This document shows positions 46,701 through 58,310 of a stretch of 64,000 nt of DNA, piece after piece; the first letter of the stretch is position 1, and each line of letters begins with the position of its first letter. Origin of the DNA: Chenopodium formosanum (lineage: Eukaryota; Streptophyta; Magnoliopsida; Caryophyllales; Amaranthaceae); NCBI GenBank assembly GCA_024500155.1, contig CM044867.1, positions 27,601,632 to 27,665,631 on the forward strand, given 5' to 3'. The notes under the pieces were generated by a model, which was not told the origin of the DNA, made no database searches, and worked only from the letters and a program-made list of their open reading frames with translations. Both the position numbers and the translations under genes were made by a program.

Positions 46701-49700
46701 GCAAACTTGTTGTTATATTCAGAGACAAGTGATTTGTTCAGTACAAAAAATCTACTACCACTTCAATTTTTTCACCTAAGTTCTTTGAATGTGATCATTG
46801 CTCAATTTAAAAAAGCATCTCTAACTAAAATGACAACTAGTGGTGTTATGTACGCATTCTGTTGCACCATATCACTAAACTAACTAGAATACATTACTGC
46901 TTATAATAATATCTTCAAGTATCATTGGTTTTACCTTTCAGGCTAATTGAGCTGCAATTTTCAAAACACTTGAATACAAAAATGAATAACAAAGTAACAC
47001 GGAGCCTGTGAATCCTGTTAAGCTAGCAAGGGCAATCACTAAAAACAATCGCAGTACAAAAACTACTGCATTCCATTATTTTTCATACAATACTCAGTCC
47101 TCTCTTCCTTACTCTTGACATAAAAAGAAACCTCTTCTTTAACCATGTGCTGCCTTACAGGAGAAATAACAGATGCTTCAAAGTAAAATAACAACTTAAC
47201 AAGGTAGATTAACTACAGCTTGAAGGAATTAAAACCCTTCAAAATAAAACAAATGTAACATCTCAATATCTCATATGAAATGCCTTCGAATTTATGCCAG
47301 AAGAGTTGAACTTACACAAGCCAAAGGATTGAGACAGATCATTGACATCAAAAGCCACCTTCTGTGCTTAGTCCATACTGCTGGACATAGGGAGTGCAAA
47401 CCATTCTAAAAACAAATGCAACAAATAGGCAATTAAAATCCATCTGGAAAACTAAAAGAAACTTGTTACAGAGAAAACCTATAATCATACATATCTAGGT
47501 AAATTGGTGGTTGAAGGGTCAATTAAACACCTTTTCTTTCTAATACAAGTTTTAGGCTGCATATGTATGAACACCCCCCCCCCCCCCCCCACCCCTCTTT
47601 TTTCAAGCAGAAGGCAACTTGCACCTGTAGTCTATTAATAGTGTAAGAAATCCATAGTTGATTAGAATTAATAAAGTTGAACCATGATTTCAAAAGCTCA
47701 AAAAGACCTCAAGTCAAGGCTTTAAAAGTGGGTTAGAGAGAGATGCATCAAAAGTTTTGCAAGAATGCTTATAAATCATTTAAGAATATATTTCATCCAC
47801 TTTTAATTAATTAAACATTCTGAATCAAAGTAGGAAATAGAGATGAACTGAAGAAATGGATCAAAATCAGGTTAAATAGCTTGTTTTGGAGCACTGAGGC
47901 ACATTGCCAAACCTCATGAAGCAGAGAGATTAGGATCACCATGCGACATACAAGATTGCTTTTTGAAGTGAGCAAAGAAAACCCAATTGTGATTTATAGA
48001 TTATTATGACAGGGTAGTTTCATAGAAATAATGTATTCATATTCACCTTATCAACTATGTTTTATAAGTAAGACACAGACAAAGATCAGAACGCACCTTC
48101 CTATCATAACCATACCAAAGCAAGTGTTGCTTTGATAGATGAACTGGCAAAAGAAGTGTTGTATCACGAATAAAGAGAAGAGGTCCAAGCTGGACTAGAA
48201 ACAAAGACGAATTCTGAGTTCCTGACGTAGAGCTACCACTTGATGCCTCAAGTCTCCATAGATCACCACGTGCAACAACAGAGCTTTGAACATCGCGGGT
48301 TCTACTGTCATAAGCAGATGTCACATTTACAGTCCCCTGTGTACACAAATAATAAGATGTTTCAGAGACAAGGTCAAGAACCAAGACAGAGCAATATATC
48401 TACCTTCTACGTATCATGTGTGCTTATACGAAATCATTGTAGCACAACTTATTTGTAAGTGTGTCAAAACTTATATAAATTGTGGCAAAACTTATATTTA
48501 TTGCAGCAAAACTTATTTTGACTGAATTTATTTTCTTTAAACTTATTTGGTCTGAAATTATCAAACTTATCTTAACTAAATAAAAACATTCTTTCTAAAT
48601 AAATAATAACATTTTCAACAGAATGGGGCCTAAAACAACAAACTGGATATCTTCCTAAAGATGGTCCAGGTCCAAAACATTCACAGAAACCCAAGCTATA
48701 GGCAATGGTAAATCGACAAATTTTTATGTTGAAAGGATTGGTAGGATAATACCTGTTGTTCTTTATTTTAAATGTCGGCAAACAATTGATAAGTGTAAGA
48801 ATTTGACTAATAGAAAAAGGTAAAATTATCAAGGAAAAGCAAAAACAAACTCATCACTATACCAATATAAGATATGAAAAAGCAATATAACAGCCGCATA
48901 GCCTACTACATCAAAATGCCACATGAGAAAAAAAAATAGTGATTTATATCACTCTGAAGTCAGAAATCTGATTCTCTACCATCTAAACCTTAAACCAATC
49001 ACTTTAGAACAAAGAATTATATCAGAATGCTTGGGCAAGCAAAGCAAACATTTCGCAAAGCTGCTACACTGAGCCTATACAGGTCACCTCAAGAGCTACC
49101 TTTAGTACTGTACCCTACCCCCGAACCAGCAGAGCAATATCATCATAAATTTGACATTAAAAACAATTTAACTACAAGTAGTACAAGTATTATATCAATG
49201 AAAAAATTAAGCTAAAATGAACTTCGTTCCACACCATCAAATTAAAACTATAGGTAAACAAAAACAATACTATATCATAGACAGTGTAGTATACCTGAGA
49301 TTTACCGAAAAGACCGGCAATTTTAAGGTTAAACCCCGAAAGCTCTTCATCAGCAACTCCATCAACACCGGCTTCGGATTTCTCAGAAAACCTTAAATCC
49401 CCCCATTGCTCTGCCAATGAACCCAATTCCTCCCTAACCAATATACTCATATCACTCCTCTCCCCACCATTAACAGCATGATGAAGCTTCACCATACCCT
49501 TATCACTATCATTATGAATAAATGGCACGGGAATCGATCAAAAAAACTGCTGAACCAACCCATTAACACAAGCCCCAAAATCAGCCCCAGCTTGCCCTAT
49601 CCTATTCCCAATATCAAAAATCCCAGTAATCCCAGAATTATCAATTGCAAGCCCAAAATCCCTGGGCACAAAATTCTGGGTAGGAAACTCGAATTCGACA

Positions 49701-49858
49701 TCGAAGAGCTTAGTACTGGGAGGATTAGGCCACGCAAATGAAGGCGGCGCAATATGCGATTGAATCAACCCAGTAAAACCTTGTGCTAGCTTATCAGCCA
49801 AGTCTTGGCCGTGTCGCTGCACCTCTTCCCAAGCTTCAAACGACCTCTCCACCGACAT
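43798..49858 (-). pseudogene. Gene X copy 2, all seven exons, in-frame TGA in exon 1
   Basis: Exon 1 49295-49858, exon 2 48097-48336, exon 3 47316-47405, exon 4 46033-46182, exon 5 45803-45927, exon 6 45042-45171, exon 7 43798-43923. All introns are GT-AG and phases agree, giving 474 codons before the stop. Exon 1 encodes MSVERSFEAWEEVQRHGQDL, GFTGLIQSHIAPPSF, a GNRIGQAGADFGACVNG segment and, after the stop, PFIHNDSDKGMVKLHH. Codon 107 is TGA (49540-49538), between QQFF and SIPVPF in one unbroken frame. The C-terminal two thirds look strand-rich, ending NSGIEF. Family uncertain; possibly a plastid outer-envelope beta-barrel-like protein. If the TGA is a sequencing error, this is the functional copy. 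Confidence 0.75.
44542..44648. repeat. Short tandem repeats in gene X intron 6, copy 2
   Basis: Counterpart of 9604-9710, with the same two 26 bp units and four CATGT units. Confidence 0.75.
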
Positions 49859-50352
49859 TCGCCGCCGAATTCAATCCTCTTCTTCCTCTCTCCACCCCAG
49901 AAAAATTAATCACAACCAACAAAATATTACGAATTGAACATTCAAAACGATGAAGAATCGAAATGAAATTCGATAATCTGAGGTGAAATGGGGAAGTTAG
50001 GGTTTATATTGGGGGGAGTTTGGGGGAAGAAGAAGGAGAAGATAAGAGTGAGAAAGGAGTGATGGGCGGAGGGCGAAAAAAGTCGGCGAGAGAGAAGGGG
50101 AGGAGAGCGCGGTTAAAGCGGTGTTGACACGTTTTTAGGAAGAAATTATTTTTTGTGGATTGAGAAACTAATTTTGGAAAATATAAATAAATAAAAATAA
50201 AAAATAAAAAATAAAATTTATTTGTGTTTGTGTTTAAGGTTAGGGAACATGATTGGAGTTTTGCATTTTTTTTTTTTTTTTTTTGAGATGGAAATTAACG
50301 GATAATGATGGGATGTTAAAAAAAATGTGGGATTGATTTAAATTTAGATAGG
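49859..50352 (-). promoter_or_regulatory. Gene X 5' UTR and promoter region (copy 2 only)
   Basis: Upstream of the ATG at 49858, the minus strand holds a CT-rich leader (CCTCTTCTTCCTCTC in the plus orientation near 49873) and a telo-box-like AACCCTAAC (plus TTAGGGTTTA, 49998-50007). A T-run lies near 50270. The region is deleted from copy 1 up to 50352. Confidence 0.5.
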
Positions 50353-50606
50353 TTGTGAACTTGTGAGGTGTTTGTAGGCGAATTGATTTGTTTTTGAACA
50401 ATTAAAGTATTTTTAAGATTAAGTTAAATTGGATAATGGATAAGCACGGGACTAATGTGTTGTACTAGTATTTAAATTTAGATATGTTATGAGGTGTTTT
50501 TAGGCGAATTGATGTGTTTTTGTACTGTTTTTTGTATTTTTAGGACCAAGTTAAATTGGATAATGGATAAGTACGGGATTCGTGTGTTGTAATTGGACTA
50601 TTTGTT
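50353..50606. repeat. Imperfect 127 bp tandem duplication, copy 2
   Basis: Counterpart of 14237-14490; here it lies upstream of an existing exon 1. Confidence 0.75.
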
Positions 50607-51848
50607 TTAAAAATGTGGTTTTTTTTTTGATAATTTTACAAGGAGTTTTTTAAACCTATAAATTCAAATTTAGTGGAAAATTTGAACTAAAAAAAAGTAA
50701 TGTCATCAAATATATATACTTTTAAAAGAAACTAGTTGTTGGTGTGCGCGCCACGCGCGCGCACCCCCTTCCTCCCCCCCCCCCCCCCCCCAATTTTGCA
50801 AAAGGTAATTAGTGAAAAACATTTTTAATGTATTGTTTATGAATTTTTTAATAAGCCGATTAGCATATATCCAATTATAAATTAAACAATCAACCAATGA
50901 GTAATGTTACTCAACCATCAGCCGCAAATATTTTCCGATTTGTAGGAATTCAAGCTTTTCTTAAAAATGAAGCTCCAAGGAGTTAATTGTGGCAAAAAAT
51001 TATCATTTTAATTTGAATTCCCAATTAACTATATTAGCATAATAATTTTTTTTTTTTGACGAAAGAATGAAATTACTCATAGCTTCATACATGCAAATCA
51101 CATTTGAAAAACATGGTCAGTACATTAGCTTGTATGCATTTGATTTACATTTTGCATAGACATTGAGAATGAAACTATTTTACAAAGAGAAGTTGCACAG
51201 GCTGCCCATATATACAACATATTCAATGTAAATGCAATGCCTAAGACAGTTGGACATCAAGACCAATTCATGTGATGGCAAATTGTAATGCAAAAAATAA
51301 ATTAGGGCATCAATTAATGATATAGAAAATAGACTTATTTTCATAGTTTCCATGCTTAACTATGCCTAATTGAAGTATCCATTGACAGTTATATCTACCA
51401 AAATCTCCACTAATAGCCAAGAAACCTGTTGCCTACTCTTCTGATAAAACGGCTCGTGTCGTTATCAACTTATCATCAACCTTTGAAAAATTGAGAGAAG
51501 TTATTCTCCACCATCGAAGAGACATAATGCAAGATGAAGTACCATTCTAGAGAAAAATAACTCTACATTACATCCTCTTTCCTTGACGATGCAAGATAAA
51601 GTAGCCAAAGCAAATGCTATGTTTACAAAAGGGCATTTCTCCCCCAAAAAATCAAACATTCGTCGGCCAGAACTGATATATTACATGGGAACTTTGAATC
51701 ACTTTACGCACTGTATACAAATTAAGACAAAATGGAAGGATGCATTAATATTTCTAATCTCAGTTACCATTAGCACCTTTGATTTTAAACCAACAAAGGA
51801 CTTCTTGAAGTGAATATAGAAGCAAGAAGATTAAAGGCAAAATATTCA
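50607..51848. other. Non-coding spacer, copy 2
   Basis: Counterpart of 14491-15729. The GC alternating stretch has one change (CACGCGCGCGCAC) and the C-run is longer. No gene was seen. Confidence 0.5.
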
Positions 51849-52024
51849 TTACTGCAATGAAAACTTAGTAATCGTTATACAATCATAATTCATGTAATCA
51901 GGGTTGTCACAAAGGCCAAGTTTTGAAAGAACAAAGCAATAGGACTCCAAGTCAGTTCTCCTCAGATATTTCAACAGCTTCATCCTTTTGATGCACCTTT
52001 GCTTGCAATCCTCGACGAGAGTGC
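51849..52024 (-). pseudogene. Frameshifted uS15-like exon, copy 2
   Basis: Counterpart of 15730-15905 with the same extra A in TCAAAAGG, so the frameshift predates the duplication or the two copies are alleles. Confidence 0.65.
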
Positions 52025-53087
52025 TTATCTTAGAGCAAAATAATAACGTAATTGTTAGCTACCAAACAATTCACATAAAGTGAAAAACATTATGTCATTT
52101 CTTTACAGTCACTGCCCTAGACATAAAATTTTCATACACGAAAGCCAAAGAATCAGACATAATGCTAAGGTATAGACCACACTCGCACACCAAACTGCTA
52201 CCCTAGACATAAATTTTCATACAAGAATTGAAGTTTGTGTACACTAAACAAACAGCATAAGAACTTTGTGGAAAATTACTGGATGAATTAGTGGCACAAG
52301 TTTTGGCTTCCATCCAAAAGGCAATAATGCCGGGCAACATTCCTTCTTGTTGCCACATAAAACCCAAATCCTAACTTTTTTTTGCCACATAAGACCATAC
52401 TATTCCTTCAGCAACTCGCCATTCACCCAAATTAAATACATAAGTAAAAGACACCGAATCTAAAATTGTATGTTTATTTGATTGATCGATAGATTAATTC
52501 ATACAAAAGAGAGAAATTTAGATCTCTCCTCTGTGATATCAATAGCACAATCTTCTACTTTCAGATACGAAACAAAGTTAAATGAAATTCTAATTTCTAT
52601 TACACTCCAGTTTGGCAATAATACCTTTTACCATCAACCCCAACAAAAGAAACAATAGAAATCCCAGAACTATCTTTATGCAAAGTACTCACCTAGCAAA
52701 CCGATTTCATGAAACAAAAGGGCCCAAAAACGTCCGTCACATAATGCTTTTACTTAAACATCCATCAAAGGTAATAAAGTAGGAGTGACTAAGCATGATC
52801 AAGCATCAACTATGTAACAACAACTATCCCACTAGTTTTAGAAACACATCTAAAATAAAGATCCTTTAAAAGAAATAATAAAGAGAAAATTACGAATATG
52901 ACAATGGCTACAAGTTTAGCGTTCGAATATGTAGATGTTCCTATCTCCCTGCCTCCCCCTCTTTCTCTTATCTCCCATGTATCACAAGTTTGGGAAATTT
53001 TTTTCTACTTGCTTGCAATACTAAACTTTATAAAAAGTCTTTGTAATAATAAAGAGAAAATTACGAATATGACACTTCTTTTTACTT
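52025..53087. other. Non-coding spacer with 30 bp direct repeat, copy 2
   Basis: Counterpart of 15906-16968; direct repeats at 52874-52903 and 53045-53074. Confidence 0.55.
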
Positions 53088-54019
53088 CTTTTTTTTTTTT
53101 TTTTTTTTTGAGTAACCTTCAATTAGAACACTTGCATATTGAAACAATTTTTTTCTTTTGCTCCTTTTTTTCTTTTTATCTCACATTGAAAATTTTTCAA
53201 CTATGAACAACAATTTTCATTTTTTTCCAATTAACTTACAAGAACAAATAACTTATCATATCCACCCAAATTGTGCAAATTATGTGCACACTATAACTCC
53301 CTCACCTCACTAACTAGTAGCTCCCCTAAGCTACGCTTGGGACTAGTAACCAATGGGGAAAAATTAAGCTCGTAATGTGGCTAAATAAACAATAAAAGGT
53401 TAAGGAAACAACATGGGTAGCAAGAAGGGAACAAATGTATCTAATATCATCTGAAGGCTACCTAAAAGAACAAATGCCTTCGTCCTCCTCAATGTGCATA
53501 ATAATGAGTCATACAAACATTACTCAAAGTTAAAAACCAATACTCAACTTCATTGACATACCAGGAACTAACACACATTCCTCAACAATCAACTAGTCAA
53601 GCACTATATTCACAAGTAGTTGGGCAAAATTGACGCATATTAAGGTTTCAAGGCAATCAAACATACAATCATGATCAACTAATCCACAATATTTATCATC
53701 AATAACCAAGAATCAAAACAATTCCGAAAAATTTTAATCAAGGGGCACAGGGAAGCATGATTCATAATTCATTAGAATGTATTTTTGGATTTTTTTATTT
53801 TTTTAAAGCAATAAATCTAACCTAGGAAAAAAATAAAATCTAGACTAATAAAGAAATAAAAAAACTAGACTAAGAAAGCAATAAAACTAAACTAAGCACA
53901 ACAAAGAAAATAAAAAGAGAAGGGAAAGAAAGAGTGCCTATATATGTACAAGAAATCCCCCCCAAGCTAAATCAAACAATGTTCCCATTGGCTTAAAGGG
54001 AAGTTAGTAACCCAAGTGA

Positions 54020-54660
54020 CTACCCCACATCATCAAACCCGTAACCACCACCATCCCAAGCATTGCAATGCATCACCTTAGTACAATTTTGAGCAAGAAA
54101 GGAACAAAGTGTTAGTAGGAAGAGAGGCAAAAACAAGTCAGGTTCACTATTTTGCTCATAAATTTTTTTATGCAAATGATAATTCAATGGTTCTAATTTC
54201 ATTGGAAAGTAGACTTGAAGAGCTTTCCAACGATTGGTCACACGCAAAGTTTCGTTAAGAAACGCAAAAGTTATGGCGTTTTGAAGTTGACCATATTTGC
54301 TGACGCGCTCTCGCGCCCGACCGGGCCCGTCTCCAAGGTACGATCAGGTGGTTTCTTGATACTCGTTGCACGAGATTCCTTTTTGGCCTTGATTTTCTTC
54401 GTATTTTTGCTTGATTGAGCAAATGCCACCCGATCGGGTGGGACTTTCAGTACAGGCTCGATTTTCGCAACTTGCTCATTTTTCTCCACTTGTTCATCTT
54501 CAACCCCAAGCCCTACACAATTTAGAGCTCTTTCTATAGCATCCACTTCATCTTTCCATGTAGTAGTTTTTCCTGCGGAAGATGTAACACAAAATACCGC
54601 CTCCAAGGGATCTCTAACGAGAGCTTGGGGCTTATTAGAAAAATTATTTATATCAACCAC
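54020..54660 (-). pseudogene. Post-protease region of element B copy 2
   Basis: Counterpart of 17902-18542, with the same split into two frames and a substitution changing NMANF to NMVNF. Confidence 0.6.
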
Positions 54661-54737
54661 ACCAACACTATAACACTTTTCCTCTAAGATGGGGCTTTTA
54701 GGGACATTATTTAGATTAAAAGTAATATTATCATCCC

Positions 54738-56855
54738 CTACACATAATGTAAGAAAATAATTGGAATTTGTAAATCTTTCTCAATATCAACAATAACAAA
54801 ATCAACACGTATATAAAATTTACCTACTCTAACAAGAACATCCTCTAAAACACCTAAAGGGTATTTAACAGAACAGTCGGCCATTTGTAGAGTAATATTG
54901 GTAGCTTTTAATTTACCCATAATTAATTTAGAGTTCACAGATAATGGAAAAACACGTACGCTAGCACCCAAATCACATAAAGCTTTATCAATTATCACAT
55001 TACCAATATGACAAGGAATAGAAAAACTACCCAGATCTTTTAGTTTAGGTGGAGATTTATTTTGTAATATACCACTACATTCTGCAGTAAAAGCAACTGT
55101 CTTTACCTCACTAATAGATCTTTTTCTAGTCAAAATTTCTTTTATAAATTTAGAATATGCTGGAACTTGAGTAATTAATTCTGTGAAAGGAATTGTTACC
55201 TGCAAAGTTTTGACAACCTCTAGAAACTTACCAAATTGCTTATCCAACTTACTCTTTAAATGTCTATTAGGGAATGGAATCTTGATAGCAGGACTCTGCA
55301 CATCTCCGATCTTATCTTGAGTTGTACCCTGCAATTTATTATCAGAAGAGTTAGTTTTAACCTGGCAACAACAAGGCCCATCGTATTTTGAACCACTTCT
55401 CAGGGTAATTGCATTCACGTGATCTGTAGGTTGTACTGGCTGCGATGGTAGGGCTCCCTGCTGGCAAGTTTGTAGAGTAGAGGAAAGTTGCGCAATTTGA
55501 TTATCTATGATTTTATTATGTGCTAGGATCGAATTAATTTGCGCATCCCTACTCTGCATCTGCTTTTGCATATTGGCTAACATAGTTTTGATTTCTGATA
55601 GGCCAGAATCAGAAGGAGAAGTAACAACCTGTTGTGGTCTCTGATGTGGAGGTTGGTTACCTCTGCTGTGGTTGTTGTACCTGTGGTGGGGGGTTAAGCA
55701 CATCGTAATATTGTACGACATATTTTGGTTATTTTTCAACCCTGCATTGTATGTGTTAGAGTATGGACTAATTTGCTTATAGGTTTGAAAAGCATTAATC
55801 TTCTCAAGTGAACTCCTACAGTCCTGCGCCCAATGACCTGCAAGACCACAATTTTCACAGAATATTGTAGTGTTAGTACCAACAGCAGAAACATTAGCTG
55901 CGGAAGATGGAATAGCAGTACTAATACTATCTAATTTCTGGAAAATAGAGGTTAACTGAGCTTGCACAAAGGATATGGAATCGACATTATGTTTCCCTTT
56001 GTCTGCAAATCCTCTAGGATTCCCATATTGGGAATTATGAATTGCAATCTCTTCAATAACTATGCCTGCTACATCCTCTTGAAGATTCATAAATCTTCCA
56101 TAAGCTGCTGAGTCTAGGATTGATCTGGATGAATTTCCAAGCCCGTTGTAGAAGGCTTGGATTATCTGCCACTGTGCTAGCCCATGATGGGGATATTCTC
56201 TCTGCAAATCCTTAAATCTTTCCCAAGCTTCATATAAACTTTCATCCACTTCTTGGGAAAATTTTTGGATCGAACTCCTTAACAAAGCTGTCCTCTCTGC
56301 AGGGTAATATTTATTATAGAAATTCATAGCAAGAGAATTCCAGTCACTAATACCAAGGGCAGTCCTATTCAATCAATTATACCATAATTTAGCTTTACCA
56401 CATAAAGAATAAGGAAAAAGAATCTCCCTGATTTGGTCCTGCGTGACCCCAGCTTGTCTAATAGTGTTGCAATATTGGCAAAAATCCAGAATATAAAGAT
56501 TTGGATCTTCACCCTTAGCTCCGCTGAATTGCTTCCTTTCGATTATAGTAATAAACTGGGGTCTAATATCGAATTGTACTCCCTCGAGATTTGGTGTAGG
56601 AGCTAGGTGTGGAAAATCACCCAGGGATGGCTGCGAATAATCACTGAACTTGCGGGGTGGAGGTGGTGGTGGATGCACCATCTCTGATTCTGGTTCTGAA
56701 GAAACTTCTGTGTCACTAGAATCAGATGGAGGGTCTCTAGGAATATCACTCCCGAAACCTGCCAGTATTCGCTTGTAAAAATTCTTTTGTCTATGAAAAG
56801 AGCGCTCGATCTTAGGATCGAATGGGATGTAACCTGATCTAGAACACCTGGGCAT
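54738..56855 (-). pseudogene. gag-protease of element B copy 2, one TGA
   Basis: From the ATG at 56855 the frame is interrupted only by TGA at 56375-56373; 544 codons then run open to the frameshifted protease end. Compared with copy 1, CAA replaces the TAA at NQPPHQRP, and 16 bp around the CCCTGCAGGG palindrome are missing, which joins GPCC to QVKTNSS in frame. Domains are as in copy 1: Retrotrans_gag-type, CENCGLAGHWAQDC knuckle, ALCDLGAS. The protease still lacks its second motif. Confidence 0.8.
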
Positions 56856-56971
56856 AAACAAAGAACTAAACAACAAATATGAGAACTGTCCCAAAGAACT
56901 TACGTTCTCTGAGACGAAGGGAAATAATCTAGACTACAAATTAATCAGAAATAAAAAATAAAAAAAAAAAT

Positions 56972-56993
56972 CGTTTCCCCGGCAACGGCGCTA
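56972..56993 (-). promoter_or_regulatory. Primer binding site of element B copy 2
   Basis: Same sequence as 20868-20889, complementary to a tRNA-Asp-like 3' end. Confidence 0.75.
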
Positions 56994-56998
56994 AATTT

Positions 56999-58310
56999 TG
57001 ACAGGCTAAAGTCGTATCATCTAATCAAAAGTAATTCCTAAAACCACTAATTATAATAGATAGGGAAGTAGGGTCGAATCCACAGGAAAACAATGTTCTT
57101 TTATTCCTAATAAATTATTATAATCTAAATTATCAAGAAACGAGTATTTTTGTGAAAAATATACTACAATAATAATTACACTAAGGGAAATAAGAAATAA
57201 TAAAAAGACCTAGGGTCATAGGTTCACCAATAAATAATACTCCGGGATAAATATAACAATCAATTATCAATGCTTAAATTAACCAGATTATAAAGGGCTT
57301 TCGCTACGTATTATAATCACAGAATTAACTTAGCGATATTAAATCGCATCTCTCGAATCTCGATTTAACCATTTATAAATTAACCTGCCTATTGAAACTA
57401 AGCTTTAATATCAACTCTCATTTGTCGAATCTCGAATCAATATTGCGTAACTCATACAATTAAACCTGCGCAAATCTAATTGCATAGCATTATAACAATC
57501 AATAGGAAATTAACCCAAAACATTAACAATCAATAATAATAAATCATCCCTTCATATTGTTCATGGATCCCCAAGAACCCTAGAAATAAACTACTCATGC
57601 ATAATTAAAACTAAACTAATCAAAGTAATTAAATTAAACATAATTAAAACAATAATATTAAAACTAAAACAAAACAATAATAATTAATAATAAAGCAAAA
57701 TATTGAAGACTTAAACGAATGAAAACTAAAAAGAAATAAACTAATGGAAACTAAACAAAAGCATAAAAGAATGAAAACCAAGGAAATAGTTCCGTAAAAC
57801 TGTAACTAAGACAAGAGCAGTACAATAATCAGCTAACCTCCTAAGCTAAACTTAGTCCTCAAATATATATAGTTGCGTGAATTGGAATAAGGCCAATAAA
57901 AGTCGGAAACCGACATTAAGTTGAACAGCTGGAGTAAGGCCCAAGGATAAAGGCGTGTCCAGCTGTAGTACTCTTCATCCGATCGGGCCCAGTTGGTTGG
58001 AGTAAACTCGCGGCCTAGATCTTTAGCGTGAACGTGATTGGGCCTCTAACTTTAGCCCAATTCTTCTTCCTTGGTTGGTTTGTGTTAGTAACTTGGAATC
58101 TTGAACCTCCTCACGTATGACTCTAATACCTTTGTAGTGGCTAATAACCTCGGGAATTGTCATAATTCTGCAAATTTCTGCAAAATAATACCAACTCTAC
58201 AAAAAATTAGAAAACGTATATTAGTAATAAAATTAGCTCCGCAGAGCTCAAATAAGCACAATTATGAACACGAGACGGGGAATAAAAATACATATAAAAT
58301 AAACTCATCA
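56999..58310 (-). repeat. Complete 1,312 bp LTR shared by A and B, copy 2
   Basis: Counterpart of 20895-22206 with identical length and ends; only a few substitutions were seen. Confidence 0.85.

Larger units (their letters stand above)
53088..56998 (-). mobile_element. Element B copy 2
   Basis: Counterpart of 16969-20894, truncated at the same A-run. Its gag-protease frame is more open than in copy 1. The post-protease ORFs are at 54271-54660 and 54020-54247. Confidence 0.75.

Noticed and set aside
49538..49540. Selenocysteine or programmed readthrough at the gene X TGA
   Set aside because: Land plants lack the selenocysteine system and no stimulatory context was seen; nonsense mutation or sequencing error is simpler.
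54738..56372. 544-codon ORF as a host gene
   Set aside because: Carries Retrotrans_gag-type domain, CCHC knuckle and retropepsin region between a PBS/LTR and 3' region; clearly retroelement.
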